64,000 nt of DNA, from NCBI RefSeq assembly GCF_012295575.1, contig NZ_CP051180.1, positions 2,666,001-2,730,000 on the forward strand, read 5' to 3'. The stretch's first letter is position 1, and every line of letters starts with the position of its first letter. Below the pieces are notes generated by a model that ran no database searches, was not told the DNA's origin, and saw only the letters and a list, made by a program, of their open reading frames with translations. Of this stretch, positions 7,643 to 14,620 are shown in pieces. Source of the stretch: Ferrimonas lipolytica. Its GTDB lineage: Bacteria; Pseudomonadota; Gammaproteobacteria; Enterobacterales; Shewanellaceae. The position numbers and the translations under genes were made by a program.

Positions 7643-9145
7643 ATGGAACCGTTAAAGTCTTCAATCCATGATTTAGTGATGGGATTGCCTAGCTTGGATG
7701 TCACTGCATCTCTCAGTACTTGCTTCAATCAATTGAAGGCCGTAATGCCCCTTGATGGCATCTACATCAATTACTTTGATAAACAGCAACGCTGTATTTG
7801 GCCCATAGCCCAAGTTAATGCGTTGGGAACGGAAAGTCAGTCAGGAAAGATTTCTCTGAATACTTTCATGTGTCAACGTCTGACGTCCAGCCACCGTCCT
7901 AGAATGATGGTATTAGCTGATGTTCAGGATGATCCCGTTACCCGTTGGGTTCTAAGCAATTACTTGCCCCAAGCACGCTCCGTAATTCTGGTGCGGTTAC
8001 TCATTGACGGCGTGCACTGCGGTATTATCGGTTTTTACTCCAACCTAGCCAATCAATACAACGACACGCAAGCTAAGTTACTTCAGCAGTTGCATCGTCA
8101 TTTTGCGCTTATCGCGGCATTGGAAATCCAACAGCGTCGCCAAGCTGGATCCAATATGTCCTTCCAACGTCGTGGTGTGGATCAGGTCATGGATACTGTG
8201 CCTGAGACAGTCATTGGCGAACATAATGGACTTGCGGAAGTGATGCTGAAAGTCAGGAGTGTGGCTCCCACCCGGTGTACGGTACTGATCCAAGGTGAGT
8301 CCGGTGTTGGCAAAGAAGTTATCGCTAATGCTATCCATCAACACAGCAACTCTGGGGCGAATTTTGTCCGTGTCAATTGTGGAGCCATTCCTGAGCACCT
8401 GATCGATTCCATCTTGTTTGGTCATGAAAAGGGGGCCTTCACCGGGGCGGATCGCCAACACAAAGGATACTTTGAACAGGCCTGCGGCGGAACGCTGTTC
8501 TTGGATGAAATTGGCGAGTTGCCGCTAACTGCGCAGGTGAAGTTACTTCGGGTATTGCAAACCAGACGGACCACTCGGGTGGGCGGTACAGGAGAGATCT
8601 CAGTCGACTTTCGCCTAATAACGGCGACGCACCGGAACTTGCCGCAGATGATAGCAACGGGCGAATTTCGTCAAGACCTGTGGTACCGAATTAATCTGTT
8701 TCCACTAGATGTTCCACCGCTGAGAGAGCGCAAAGAGGATATCCCGCTACTGGCCGAGTATTTTCTGGAATCAGCGATACGGCGTCTGACGGATGACGAC
8801 CATTCGGGTGTGACCGAATATGATACCGAGCAGCTTATGGAATATTCCTGGCCAGGCAACGTGAGGGAACTACAAAACGTGATTGACCGTGCGGTTATTT
8901 CTTCTAGAAATGGCAAGTTAGAATTTGATTTGCGAGGTGAAGTAGCTAGTGTATCTGCGATTACTTCGAGTGCCCCTGTCGACGATATCGAGATCATACC
9001 TCTCGATACCATGTTGAGTCAGTACCTGCACCGGGTGTTATTGCTTTGCCATGGCAAAATCCACGGCCCTGGCGGTGCAGCCGAAAGATTGGACGTCAAT
9101 CCCAACACCTTACGCAGTAAGTTAAAAAAATTTGAGATTATTTGA
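7643..9145 (+). CDS. Sigma-54-dependent activator with GAF-like sensor domain
   Basis: 500-aa enhancer-binding protein. Residues 1-160 form a GAF-like ligand-sensing region, not a receiver (no phospho-Asp). The AAA+ domain contains Walker A GESGVGKE (218-225), the sigma-54 contact loop GAFTGA (264-269) and Walker B GGTLFLDEIGELP (from 282). The C terminus (about 460-500) is a Fis-type HTH with GGAAERLDVNPNTLRSKLKK. It converges on an outer-membrane protein/cytochrome/flavoprotein operon whose promoter has a canonical sigma-54 site plus an upstream palindrome, so that operon is its probable target. The ligand is unknown; by analogy with NorR/PrpR-type proteins it is probably a small molecule related to the reductase substrate. 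Confidence 0.9.
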   Translation: MEPLKSSIHDLVMGLPSLDVTASLSTCFNQLKAVMPLDGIYINYFDKQQRCIWPIAQVNALGTESQSGKISLNTFMCQRLTSSHRPRMMVLADVQDDPVTRWVLSNYLPQARSVILVRLLIDGVHCGIIGFYSNLANQYNDTQAKLLQQLHRHFALIAALEIQQRRQAGSNMSFQRRGVDQVMDTVPETVIGEHNGLAEVMLKVRSVAPTRCTVLIQGESGVGKEVIANAIHQHSNSGANFVRVNCGAIPEHLIDSILFGHEKGAFTGADRQHKGYFEQACGGTLFLDEIGELPLTAQVKLLRVLQTRRTTRVGGTGEISVDFRLITATHRNLPQMIATGEFRQDLWYRINLFPLDVPPLRERKEDIPLLAEYFLESAIRRLTDDDHSGVTEYDTEQLMEYSWPGNVRELQNVIDRAVISSRNGKLEFDLRGEVASVSAITSSAPVDDIEIIPLDTMLSQYLHRVLLLCHGKIHGPGGAAERLDVNPNTLRSKLKKFEII

Positions 9146-9147
9146 AT

Positions 9148-9180
9148 TACTCCCCTAGCATCAATGATGTTAGGGGAGTA
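9148..9180. terminator. Bidirectional hairpin between convergent genes
   Basis: Perfect 10-bp arms TACTCCCCTA/TAGGGGAGTA sit between the activator stop and the convergent outer-membrane protein gene, with a further partly paired interior. No long T-tract follows on either strand. Confidence 0.6.
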
Positions 9181-9191
9181 CCTATCTGGAT

Positions 9192-9947
9192 TTAGAAGAC
9201 GTAACCAATACTGAAACCGTACTCGACACCATCATTGGGAGTGCATCCCCAGCTTTTATAATGCTTTAGGTTAGCTTTGATAAAAACGTCATCAGACAAG
9301 TTAGTTGCCATACTCGCGATTATCTGGTGACCGTAGTCTTCGTCGTAATTGAACACAGCCGCATGCTCTTCATCCCGTGCGAACTGCGTGGTGTAATCTA
9401 GGCTGAATAACGTGGGCCAATCTAAGAGGGTGTCACGGAAACTCATATTGATGTTACCCACGCCCCCGGAGAAACCGGTGTAGTCCAAATTTTTAAAATC
9501 AGATGAACTGTGGGTGTAATGGATACCTACACCGTACTTCAGCTTGACCCCCCCAAAAGCGGCTTTATGTTTCGCGCCTAGGTAAATGTTATCTTCAACT
9601 ATGTCCTTGTGAGCCACTAGGAAGTTTTGACCCCAGAACTGGAAGGCGCTATTGCCCAAATCATGGTGAAAAATCGTCAAGGCTTTGGTTGCCATCCGCT
9701 TGTCACCGGCAATATTGTCCGGATTTTCGAGCTTAATCATCTGGAACAGACTCTGCTCGGCTTTCACCGCGATGTGATTAAACGACATAAAAGGCTGGTC
9801 AAGGGCACCAGGGTTATCGTCTTTGGTAGTGTCGCTAAAGCCCATGTAACCAATTTCGAAGGAAGTCTTAGTGAACTCAGCGGCCGTGGTGTACGGGGTG
9901 GTTGTCGCTACAATTGCGGCGATCAACAGTGGGGCATTAATTTTCAT
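9192..9947 (-). CDS. Tsx/OmpK-like outer-membrane channel protein
   Basis: 251 aa from the ATG at 9947: signal peptide (core PLLIAAIVATTTPYTTAA, residues 5-24), then a beta-barrel with alternating hydrophobic/polar strands, aromatic girdles and a C-terminal aromatic residue in EYGFSIGYVF, as required for BAM recognition. The mature start SFEIGYMGFSDT and strands such as KLKYGVGIHYTH resemble the nucleoside-channel (Tsx/OmpK) family. A GTG 33 bp further upstream is in frame but has no properly spaced ribosome-binding site. It is last in the flavoprotein-cytochrome operon, so it may bring the reductase substrate across the outer membrane (inference). Confidence 0.75.
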   Translation of the reverse strand: MKINAPLLIAAIVATTTPYTTAAEFTKTSFEIGYMGFSDTTKDDNPGALDQPFMSFNHIAVKAEQSLFQMIKLENPDNIAGDKRMATKALTIFHHDLGNSAFQFWGQNFLVAHKDIVEDNIYLGAKHKAAFGGVKLKYGVGIHYTHSSSDFKNLDYTGFSGGVGNINMSFRDTLLDWPTLFSLDYTTQFARDEEHAAVFNYDEDYGHQIIASMATNLSDDVFIKANLKHYKSWGCTPNDGVEYGFSIGYVF

Positions 9948-9977
9948 CAATTTAGATCTTTTATTGTTGCCCTTCCG

Positions 9978-9993
9978 CACTCCTAATGGAGTG
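9978..9993. promoter_or_regulatory. Inverted repeat between cytochrome and porin genes
   Basis: CACTCC-TAAT-GGAGTG is a perfect 6-bp inverted repeat in the 99-bp gap before the porin start, just upstream of GGAAGGG on the minus strand. It could be an intercistronic processing or attenuation hairpin. Confidence 0.4.
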
Positions 9994-10046
9994 TAGGAAG
10001 AGGAGTAGTTATTTAATTAATGGCAGTTCGTCATCAGCCTTAGCCT

Positions 10047-10421
10047 TTAACGGATCATGGCCGGGTACTCGAACTCATGGCAGTGGTTACAGTAAATCTC
10101 GGATTTCTGGTGCTCTGCGTGGCAATAACTGCAGGCAAGGTCCTGACCGTAGTGCAAAGAATCGTGCGGGTTTGGCTCGACGGTATGGTCGTGACTGTCA
10201 CGGGCGGTTGCTTCCGCCAAATCGGCCTTGGAGCCGTGACAGGCAATGCAGGCGTCTTCAGACGGCACATTAAAATCCTTCTGGCTGTCGTGGCAAATGG
10301 TGCAATCAACTTTACCGTTTTCGGACATAATCTCTTGGTGATGAGATTTAATTGGGTTGGCCACTACCACTGGGGTTGCGAACACAGTGATAAGTACCAG
10401 AGATACTAATGTCTTTTTCAT
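10047..10421 (-). CDS. Periplasmic tetraheme cytochrome c (flavocytochrome heme subunit)
   Basis: 124 aa with a Sec signal (residues 1-21, ending VVVAN). Four heme-attachment motifs are visible: CTICH, CIACH, CSYCH and CNHCH. Size, motif spacing and context match the N-terminal tetraheme domain of FccA-type fumarate reductases, here as a separate subunit. AAGGA lies seven bases before the ATG, and the gene starts 10 bp after the flavoprotein stop. Expected role: pass electrons from the quinol pool via CymA-like donors to the Tat-exported flavoprotein. Confidence 0.92.
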   Translation of the reverse strand: MKKTLVSLVLITVFATPVVVANPIKSHHQEIMSENGKVDCTICHDSQKDFNVPSEDACIACHGSKADLAEATARDSHDHTVEPNPHDSLHYGQDLACSYCHAEHQKSEIYCNHCHEFEYPAMIR

Positions 10422-10431
10422 GATGGAATCC

Positions 10432-11991
10432 TTAAGCCTGTTTCAGGGTGACAGAGTTCTTATTAGCAATATTTCGCGCAGCGTTGCGTCCCGTCACTAC
10501 TCCCTCTGCGATAGCGCACCCCCCCAAGCGGGAGGCTCCATGGATTCCACCAGTTGCCTCGCCAGCGGCGTATAGACCTTCAATGTGCTGATCGGTCAAC
10601 AATGCCAACACTTCACTCTTAGCATTAACCCGTACCCCCCCCATGCAATAATGCACTTTTGGCCACATGCGAACGGCGTACCAAGGACCGAGATTTAGTT
10701 CGATTGCAGAGGCTAGAGGACGGCCAAACTGTTCATCTTTGCCTTGACGAACGTACTTATTCCAGTCGGCAACCTGCTGTTTCAATGCTTCGGCTGGCAT
10801 ATCGTACAGGCTGGCCAAATCGTCTAGGTTTTCTGCTTTTTTAATTACGTCGTACTTGAGGCCCCACTCTAGGGTTTGGGCGCGGCTCGCTCCTTCGGCA
10901 TTGGTGAAACCGATGGGGTACACCGGCTGACCCTTTTCATCTCGGTTTTGCATAATCTTGGTAGCGCGCTCACGACGGTCTGCCAGCTCGTTGAAGTAAC
11001 GCTGGCCACTACGAGGATCAACCACTATGCCCTTGGGGAAGGTGCCGATGGTGTTGAACTGAGAAGCAGTACCGAAGCCTTTTTCATCTGGAGAGGTCCA
11101 GGGACCAAGCTGGATTTGATCCAGATGCACTGGGTTGGCTCCCAGTAGCATCATTTGTTTCAAAGCATCGGCGTTGGCACCTGGATGGTTGGTGGAGGTC
11201 AGCTCATCGGTCATCTTAGGCTGGTGGATTTGGCGGAAGGCGATGTCCTGACCGAAGCCGCCGGTGGCCATAATCACACCTTTGCGGGCACCGAAGCGTT
11301 TTGCTTCACCACTGCTGGGACGTTCATAACGGTGGTTCACCAAAGCGTTAAAACCAATCACACGACCAGAGTCGTCAGTAATGAAGCTTTCCAGCTTGGT
11401 TTGTTTTTTCATCTCAACCCCTTTGGCCTCAGCGGCTTTAATCAGAGGGCGAATGATTCCTGCGCCGGAGCTTTGCTTGGCTTGCAAAATCCGAGGAACG
11501 GAGTGACCACCAAAGTGCTGAACAAAAGGCTTCCATTCAACACCGAAACCTTCTAACCAGATGGCTGAGGAAGCTGTGTCCTGACAGACCAATTTCAGCA
11601 TTTCGACGTCGTTCATACCACGTCCAGACTCCAACATGTCCTGAACCATCAACTCAACGCTATCGCTGATGCCTTTTTCCTTCTGAGTTGCGGAACCAGC
11701 GATGGCCATAGCACCACCGTTTATAGTGGAGTTACCGCCAAATACCGGCATTTTGTCGACCACAAGGACGCTCTGCCCTTCTTCGGCAGCTTGGACTGCA
11801 GCGGACATTCCGGCAAATCCAGAGCCTACGACAATGACGTCGTAGACATGGTCGAAGGCTTGGTCCCCTTTGTTAGCACAAGGGGTTGCGAGCGTAGTTC
11901 CAGTTGCAGCAGTGGCACCCACTCCAGCGGCGAGAGTAATGCTCTTTTTTAGCATCGAACGACGAGCGTGGTTACATTCAGACTTGCTCAT
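10432..11991 (-). CDS. Tat-exported FAD reductase of the fumarate/urocanate reductase family
   Basis: 519 aa from the ATG at 11991 (AGGAGA ten bases upstream). A Tat signal is visible: HARRSMLKKS then a small-residue hydrophobic core to about residue 36. The FAD-binding strand is DVIVVGSGFAGMSAA, followed by GGNSTINGGAMAIAG; the C-terminal FAD contacts are in GLYAAGEATGG and SRLGGCAIAEG. It aligns with the flavin domain of FccA, and the catalytic arginine region is kept (NELADRRERAT). Where FccA has the substrate-binding AHPT, this protein has LGPWTSPDEKGFG, so the substrate is probably not fumarate; that change is reminiscent of urocanate-reductase-type enzymes. It has no heme or FMN-binding domain of its own. 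First gene of a sigma-54-controlled operon. Confidence 0.88.
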   Translation of the reverse strand: MSKSECNHARRSMLKKSITLAAGVGATAATGTTLATPCANKGDQAFDHVYDVIVVGSGFAGMSAAVQAAEEGQSVLVVDKMPVFGGNSTINGGAMAIAGSATQKEKGISDSVELMVQDMLESGRGMNDVEMLKLVCQDTASSAIWLEGFGVEWKPFVQHFGGHSVPRILQAKQSSGAGIIRPLIKAAEAKGVEMKKQTKLESFITDDSGRVIGFNALVNHRYERPSSGEAKRFGARKGVIMATGGFGQDIAFRQIHQPKMTDELTSTNHPGANADALKQMMLLGANPVHLDQIQLGPWTSPDEKGFGTASQFNTIGTFPKGIVVDPRSGQRYFNELADRRERATKIMQNRDEKGQPVYPIGFTNAEGASRAQTLEWGLKYDVIKKAENLDDLASLYDMPAEALKQQVADWNKYVRQGKDEQFGRPLASAIELNLGPWYAVRMWPKVHYCMGGVRVNAKSEVLALLTDQHIEGLYAAGEATGGIHGASRLGGCAIAEGVVTGRNAARNIANKNSVTLKQA

Positions 11992-12037
11992 TACAATGGT
12001 TCTCCTGATAGGCAAGTAAAACAATCAGAAGTAGAAG

Positions 12038-12053
12038 AGCGAGAACTGTGCCA
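12038..12053 (-). promoter_or_regulatory. Sigma-54 promoter of the flavoprotein operon
   Basis: On the minus strand: TGGCACAGTTCTCGCT. The -24 GG and -12 GC dinucleotides are separated by exactly 10 bases, and TGGCAC matches consensus perfectly. Transcription would start near 12027, giving a leader of about 36 nt ahead of the ATG at 11991. Confidence 0.85.
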
Positions 12054-12106
12054 ATCTTTAAAATGGGCTTTTTGCCACTTTTGTTGTGATCTGGTTATCG
12101 CAATAA

Positions 12107-12142
12107 ACGATATTTCGTTAATTTGAAATTGTGAAATATCGT
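12107..12142 (-). promoter_or_regulatory. Candidate enhancer (UAS) for the sigma-54 activator
   Basis: Perfect 10-bp inverted repeat ACGATATTTC...GAAATATCGT with a 16-bp spacer, about 80-115 bp upstream of the predicted start, where enhancer-binding proteins usually bind. An 11-bp direct repeat AATTGTGAAAT (12127-12137 and 12143-12153) overlaps it. Confidence 0.65.
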
Positions 12143-12529
12143 AATTGTGAAATGGCGTGATTACTGAGAGCTGGATGATGTAGGGTGAAAATACTCACAA
12201 CTAGACTACGGCAATGGATATTGCCGTTATCACTGCAACTATTGCATTCAGCACCCTGTTGGGGGCCACAAGCAAAGTTCTAGATAGAGTCATCGACAGT
12301 ACTTCTCTACTGTCATTACTCAAGCTTGGAGATTTTAAATAAAACTCGTCAGGCGGTGTTTTAGCTCGCTAAAAATACGACATCTAAAATCTTAGCTGTG
12401 GTTTACCCTAGCCGGATATGAACCTCAATGGCATTTGGAAGATCATATCGCGGTAGTCCGACCGGAAGGTGGCGGCAGTTGCTCCAAATACCGCTTCAAA
12501 TCAACGAGGTTTTCACAAATCGCAGACAC

Positions 12530-12555
12530 AAAAAAGCCCGCACACTGTGCGGGCT
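12530..12555 (-). terminator. Terminator of tRNA-Trp copy 1
   Basis: On the minus strand AGCCCGCACA/TGTGCGGGCT is a near-perfect hairpin followed by TTTTT, 14 bp downstream of the tRNA. An identical copy follows the second tRNA-Trp. Confidence 0.9.
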
Positions 12556-12568
12556 CTTTCGTAAAATA

Positions 12569-12645
12569 TGGCAGGGGTAGAGAGATTCGAACTCCCAACA
12601 CCCGGATTTGGAATCCGGTGCTCTACCAATTGGAGCTATACCCCT
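12569..12645 (-). tRNA. trpT: tRNA-Trp (CCA), copy 1
   Basis: 77 nt folding as a full cloverleaf with encoded 3' CCA. The acceptor 5' strand is AGGGGTA, the anticodon loop TTCCAAA (anticodon CCA) sits in a CCGGA/TCCGG stem, and the T-arm is GGGAG TTCGAAT CTCTC. It matches E. coli tRNA-Trp closely. Confidence 0.97.
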
Positions 12646-12659
12646 AAACAACGAAGCCA

Positions 12660-12687
12660 ATTCTAAAGATGACGGAGAAAAGGTAAA
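12660..12687 (-). promoter_or_regulatory. Promoter of tRNA-Trp copy 1
   Basis: On the minus strand -35 TTTACC and -10 TAGAAT are separated by 16 bp, placing the start a few bases before the tRNA. The remainder of the 448-bp gap up to psrC (12688-13021) shows no supportable gene. Confidence 0.7.
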
Positions 12688-13021
12688 GCACTTTTTAACA
12701 AATGCCTCATCAACCGCTCACTATCACAGCACTCTGTGCTATTTACCAGCACGAAAACGAAAAATGAGCCGCATAACCTGTATTGCCAATGCCGTGATAA
12801 CTAGGCACCTGAATCAATACCGACTGCATCTATTCCTTTTTCGCTGTTGTTAGCCTTAGCTAACATGGCGACACGCTAGCTACATCTGCTCTATCTCGCA
12901 GCAACCTATCCTCATCGCCATTATGACCCTAGCGATTCTGCGCCTGCTGATAACAGACAAATTAACGTAGCGGTGGCCACCGATTTCATTACCCGAAGCT
13001 GCATCAGCGCGACCAAACAAC

Positions 13022-13051
13022 AAAAAGCCAGCGGCTTATGCGGCTGGCTTT
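13022..13051 (-). terminator. Terminator of the phs/psr operon
   Basis: On the minus strand AAAGCCAGC/GCTGGCTTT hairpin followed by TTGTTG, 43 bp after the psrC stop. Confidence 0.8.
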
Positions 13052-13093
13052 AACTGTTGCTGCTGGCTCGCTTACGCTACCAGCCAATTACTA

Positions 13094-14041
13094 TTAACTA
13101 ATGTACATCTGTCCGGCGTATACCACGAAGTGGCGCAGGGCTAATACCCCTAAAATGGTGCAGCTTGATACGCCAATCAAAAAGGCTTTACTGTGACGCC
13201 AAGCTACCGGCGCTAAAGTACTGGCTAGTACCGGCACCGCAAGGCCCAAACCAACCACCCCAAACCAGAATACCTGTGCCCAAACACCGCTGCTGATGGC
13301 AGCCGTTGCCGCCTGTGCCGCTGGCCCAGAGAAGTTCAAACCAACAAACAGCAGCACCAAACAAAGCGCTTCATTAAAGGCCACTGGGTACTCAATGCGG
13401 TGTACCTGCTCAATGCAGTCTGAGTCAGATTTATTGAAAGCCAGCGTTGCCAGCAGAATATTACTGGCTGAACCCATAGATAGTGCTGACGCCAAGAACA
13501 ATGCAGGCAACACCGCTGTATTGAGGATCGGGTAGCTGATCATCGCCGACAATAGGAAGCCGGTGTAAATTGCCACGCCAATGGCTAACACAAACATCAG
13601 CTTTAATAGCGGTTGCTCTATCACCCTTAGTACGTTGATCAGGCCCGTAAGTGCCGGCACACGTTCAAGCAGAACTTGCTGAAACACCAGTGCAAAATAG
13701 ACAAACATCAACGGGATGTAGAGCAACAGTACCAATACCCCCCACGCCATCACTGAAGTTAGGTTGTAGTTAAGTAAAATAAGATAAAAATCAAAAGGTT
13801 TCGTTAGATCGAAAACCAATAATGCCATGCCAGCACAGATTGCCGCTGGGCCGATAATCGCCGACGCCTTAATTACCGGCAGGCCTTCAACCGGTAGGCC
13901 TCGACTGCGCTTATACCAGCGTAAGCCGATGGCCACCATTACTGAGCCAGCAGACAAACCAGCCATAAATAGATAGACCGCGATCATCCAGTTCCAAACA
14001 ACTGGATCATATTGTTCCATTGAGCCCCAGATATTGTTCAT
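13094..14041 (-). CDS. psrC: NrfD/PsrC-type membrane anchor of polysulfide/thiosulfate reductase
   Basis: 315-aa polytopic inner-membrane protein with eight or nine hydrophobic segments, starting MNNIWGSMEQYDPVVWNWMI, typical of the NrfD/PsrC family. It would bind menaquinol and pass electrons to the ferredoxin-like subunit encoded just upstream. The ATG overlaps the psrB stop by four bases (ATGA), indicating translational coupling. It is last in the phsA-psrB-psrC operon. Confidence 0.9.
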   Translation of the reverse strand: MNNIWGSMEQYDPVVWNWMIAVYLFMAGLSAGSVMVAIGLRWYKRSRGLPVEGLPVIKASAIIGPAAICAGMALLVFDLTKPFDFYLILLNYNLTSVMAWGVLVLLLYIPLMFVYFALVFQQVLLERVPALTGLINVLRVIEQPLLKLMFVLAIGVAIYTGFLLSAMISYPILNTAVLPALFLASALSMGSASNILLATLAFNKSDSDCIEQVHRIEYPVAFNEALCLVLLFVGLNFSGPAAQAATAAISSGVWAQVFWFGVVGLGLAVPVLASTLAPVAWRHSKAFLIGVSSCTILGVLALRHFVVYAGQMYIS

Positions 14042-14610
14042 TGGTTGATCCCTCCGCGTTTTCCTGGAATACGGTACACCCGTGGCTTGGTACCTAGGTG
14101 TGCTTTGTCTTGGAAGTGGATACGAGTATCAAGCAGCTGGGCGACATCACTACTTGGATCGTTAGCATCACCAAAGGTCAACGCATCGGTTGGGCATACA
14201 CTTACGCACGCCGGTTGTTTGCCTTCGGCCAAGCGACTGTGTTTACAGAAATCGCATTTATCAGGCACCCGAGTTTCTGGGTTGATAAAGCGTACCTTGT
14301 ACGGGCATGCCGCGATGCAGTATTGGCAGCCAACGCATTTGTCCTTGTTAATGCTGATAATGCCGTCATCGCCAACGTATGCGGCGCCGGTAGGACAGAC
14401 CTCAACACAAGGGGCATTCTCACACTGCTGGCACGATACTCGGTGGTACTTAAAGTGGAGATCTGGGTAGTGACCATGAGGGCCTTCAATCCGAACCTGA
14501 ATTCGAGTTACCGCATCAGGGGTGCTGTTCTCACTTCGGCAGGCGACATTACAGGCCTGACAACCGATGCACTTGTTCTCGTCGTGCACCATTACATAAC
14601 GTTTAGTCAT
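14038..14610 (-). CDS. psrB: Four-cluster ferredoxin-like subunit (PsrB/PhsB)
   Basis: 190 aa with four [4Fe-4S] cysteine groups: CIGCQACNVAC near the start, CQQCENAPCVEVCP, CVGCQYCIAACP, and CDFCKHSRLAEGKQPAC with a final CP. Standard layout for DMSO-reductase-family electron-transfer subunits linking the quinol-oxidising anchor to the molybdenum subunit. No signal peptide of its own; it would be co-exported with the Tat-bearing catalytic subunit. Starts 10 bp after the phsA stop. Confidence 0.95.
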   Translation of the reverse strand: MTKRYVMVHDENKCIGCQACNVACRSENSTPDAVTRIQVRIEGPHGHYPDLHFKYHRVSCQQCENAPCVEVCPTGAAYVGDDGIISINKDKCVGCQYCIAACPYKVRFINPETRVPDKCDFCKHSRLAEGKQPACVSVCPTDALTFGDANDPSSDVAQLLDTRIHFQDKAHLGTKPRVYRIPGKRGGINQ

Positions 14611-14620
14611 TGGTTACTCC

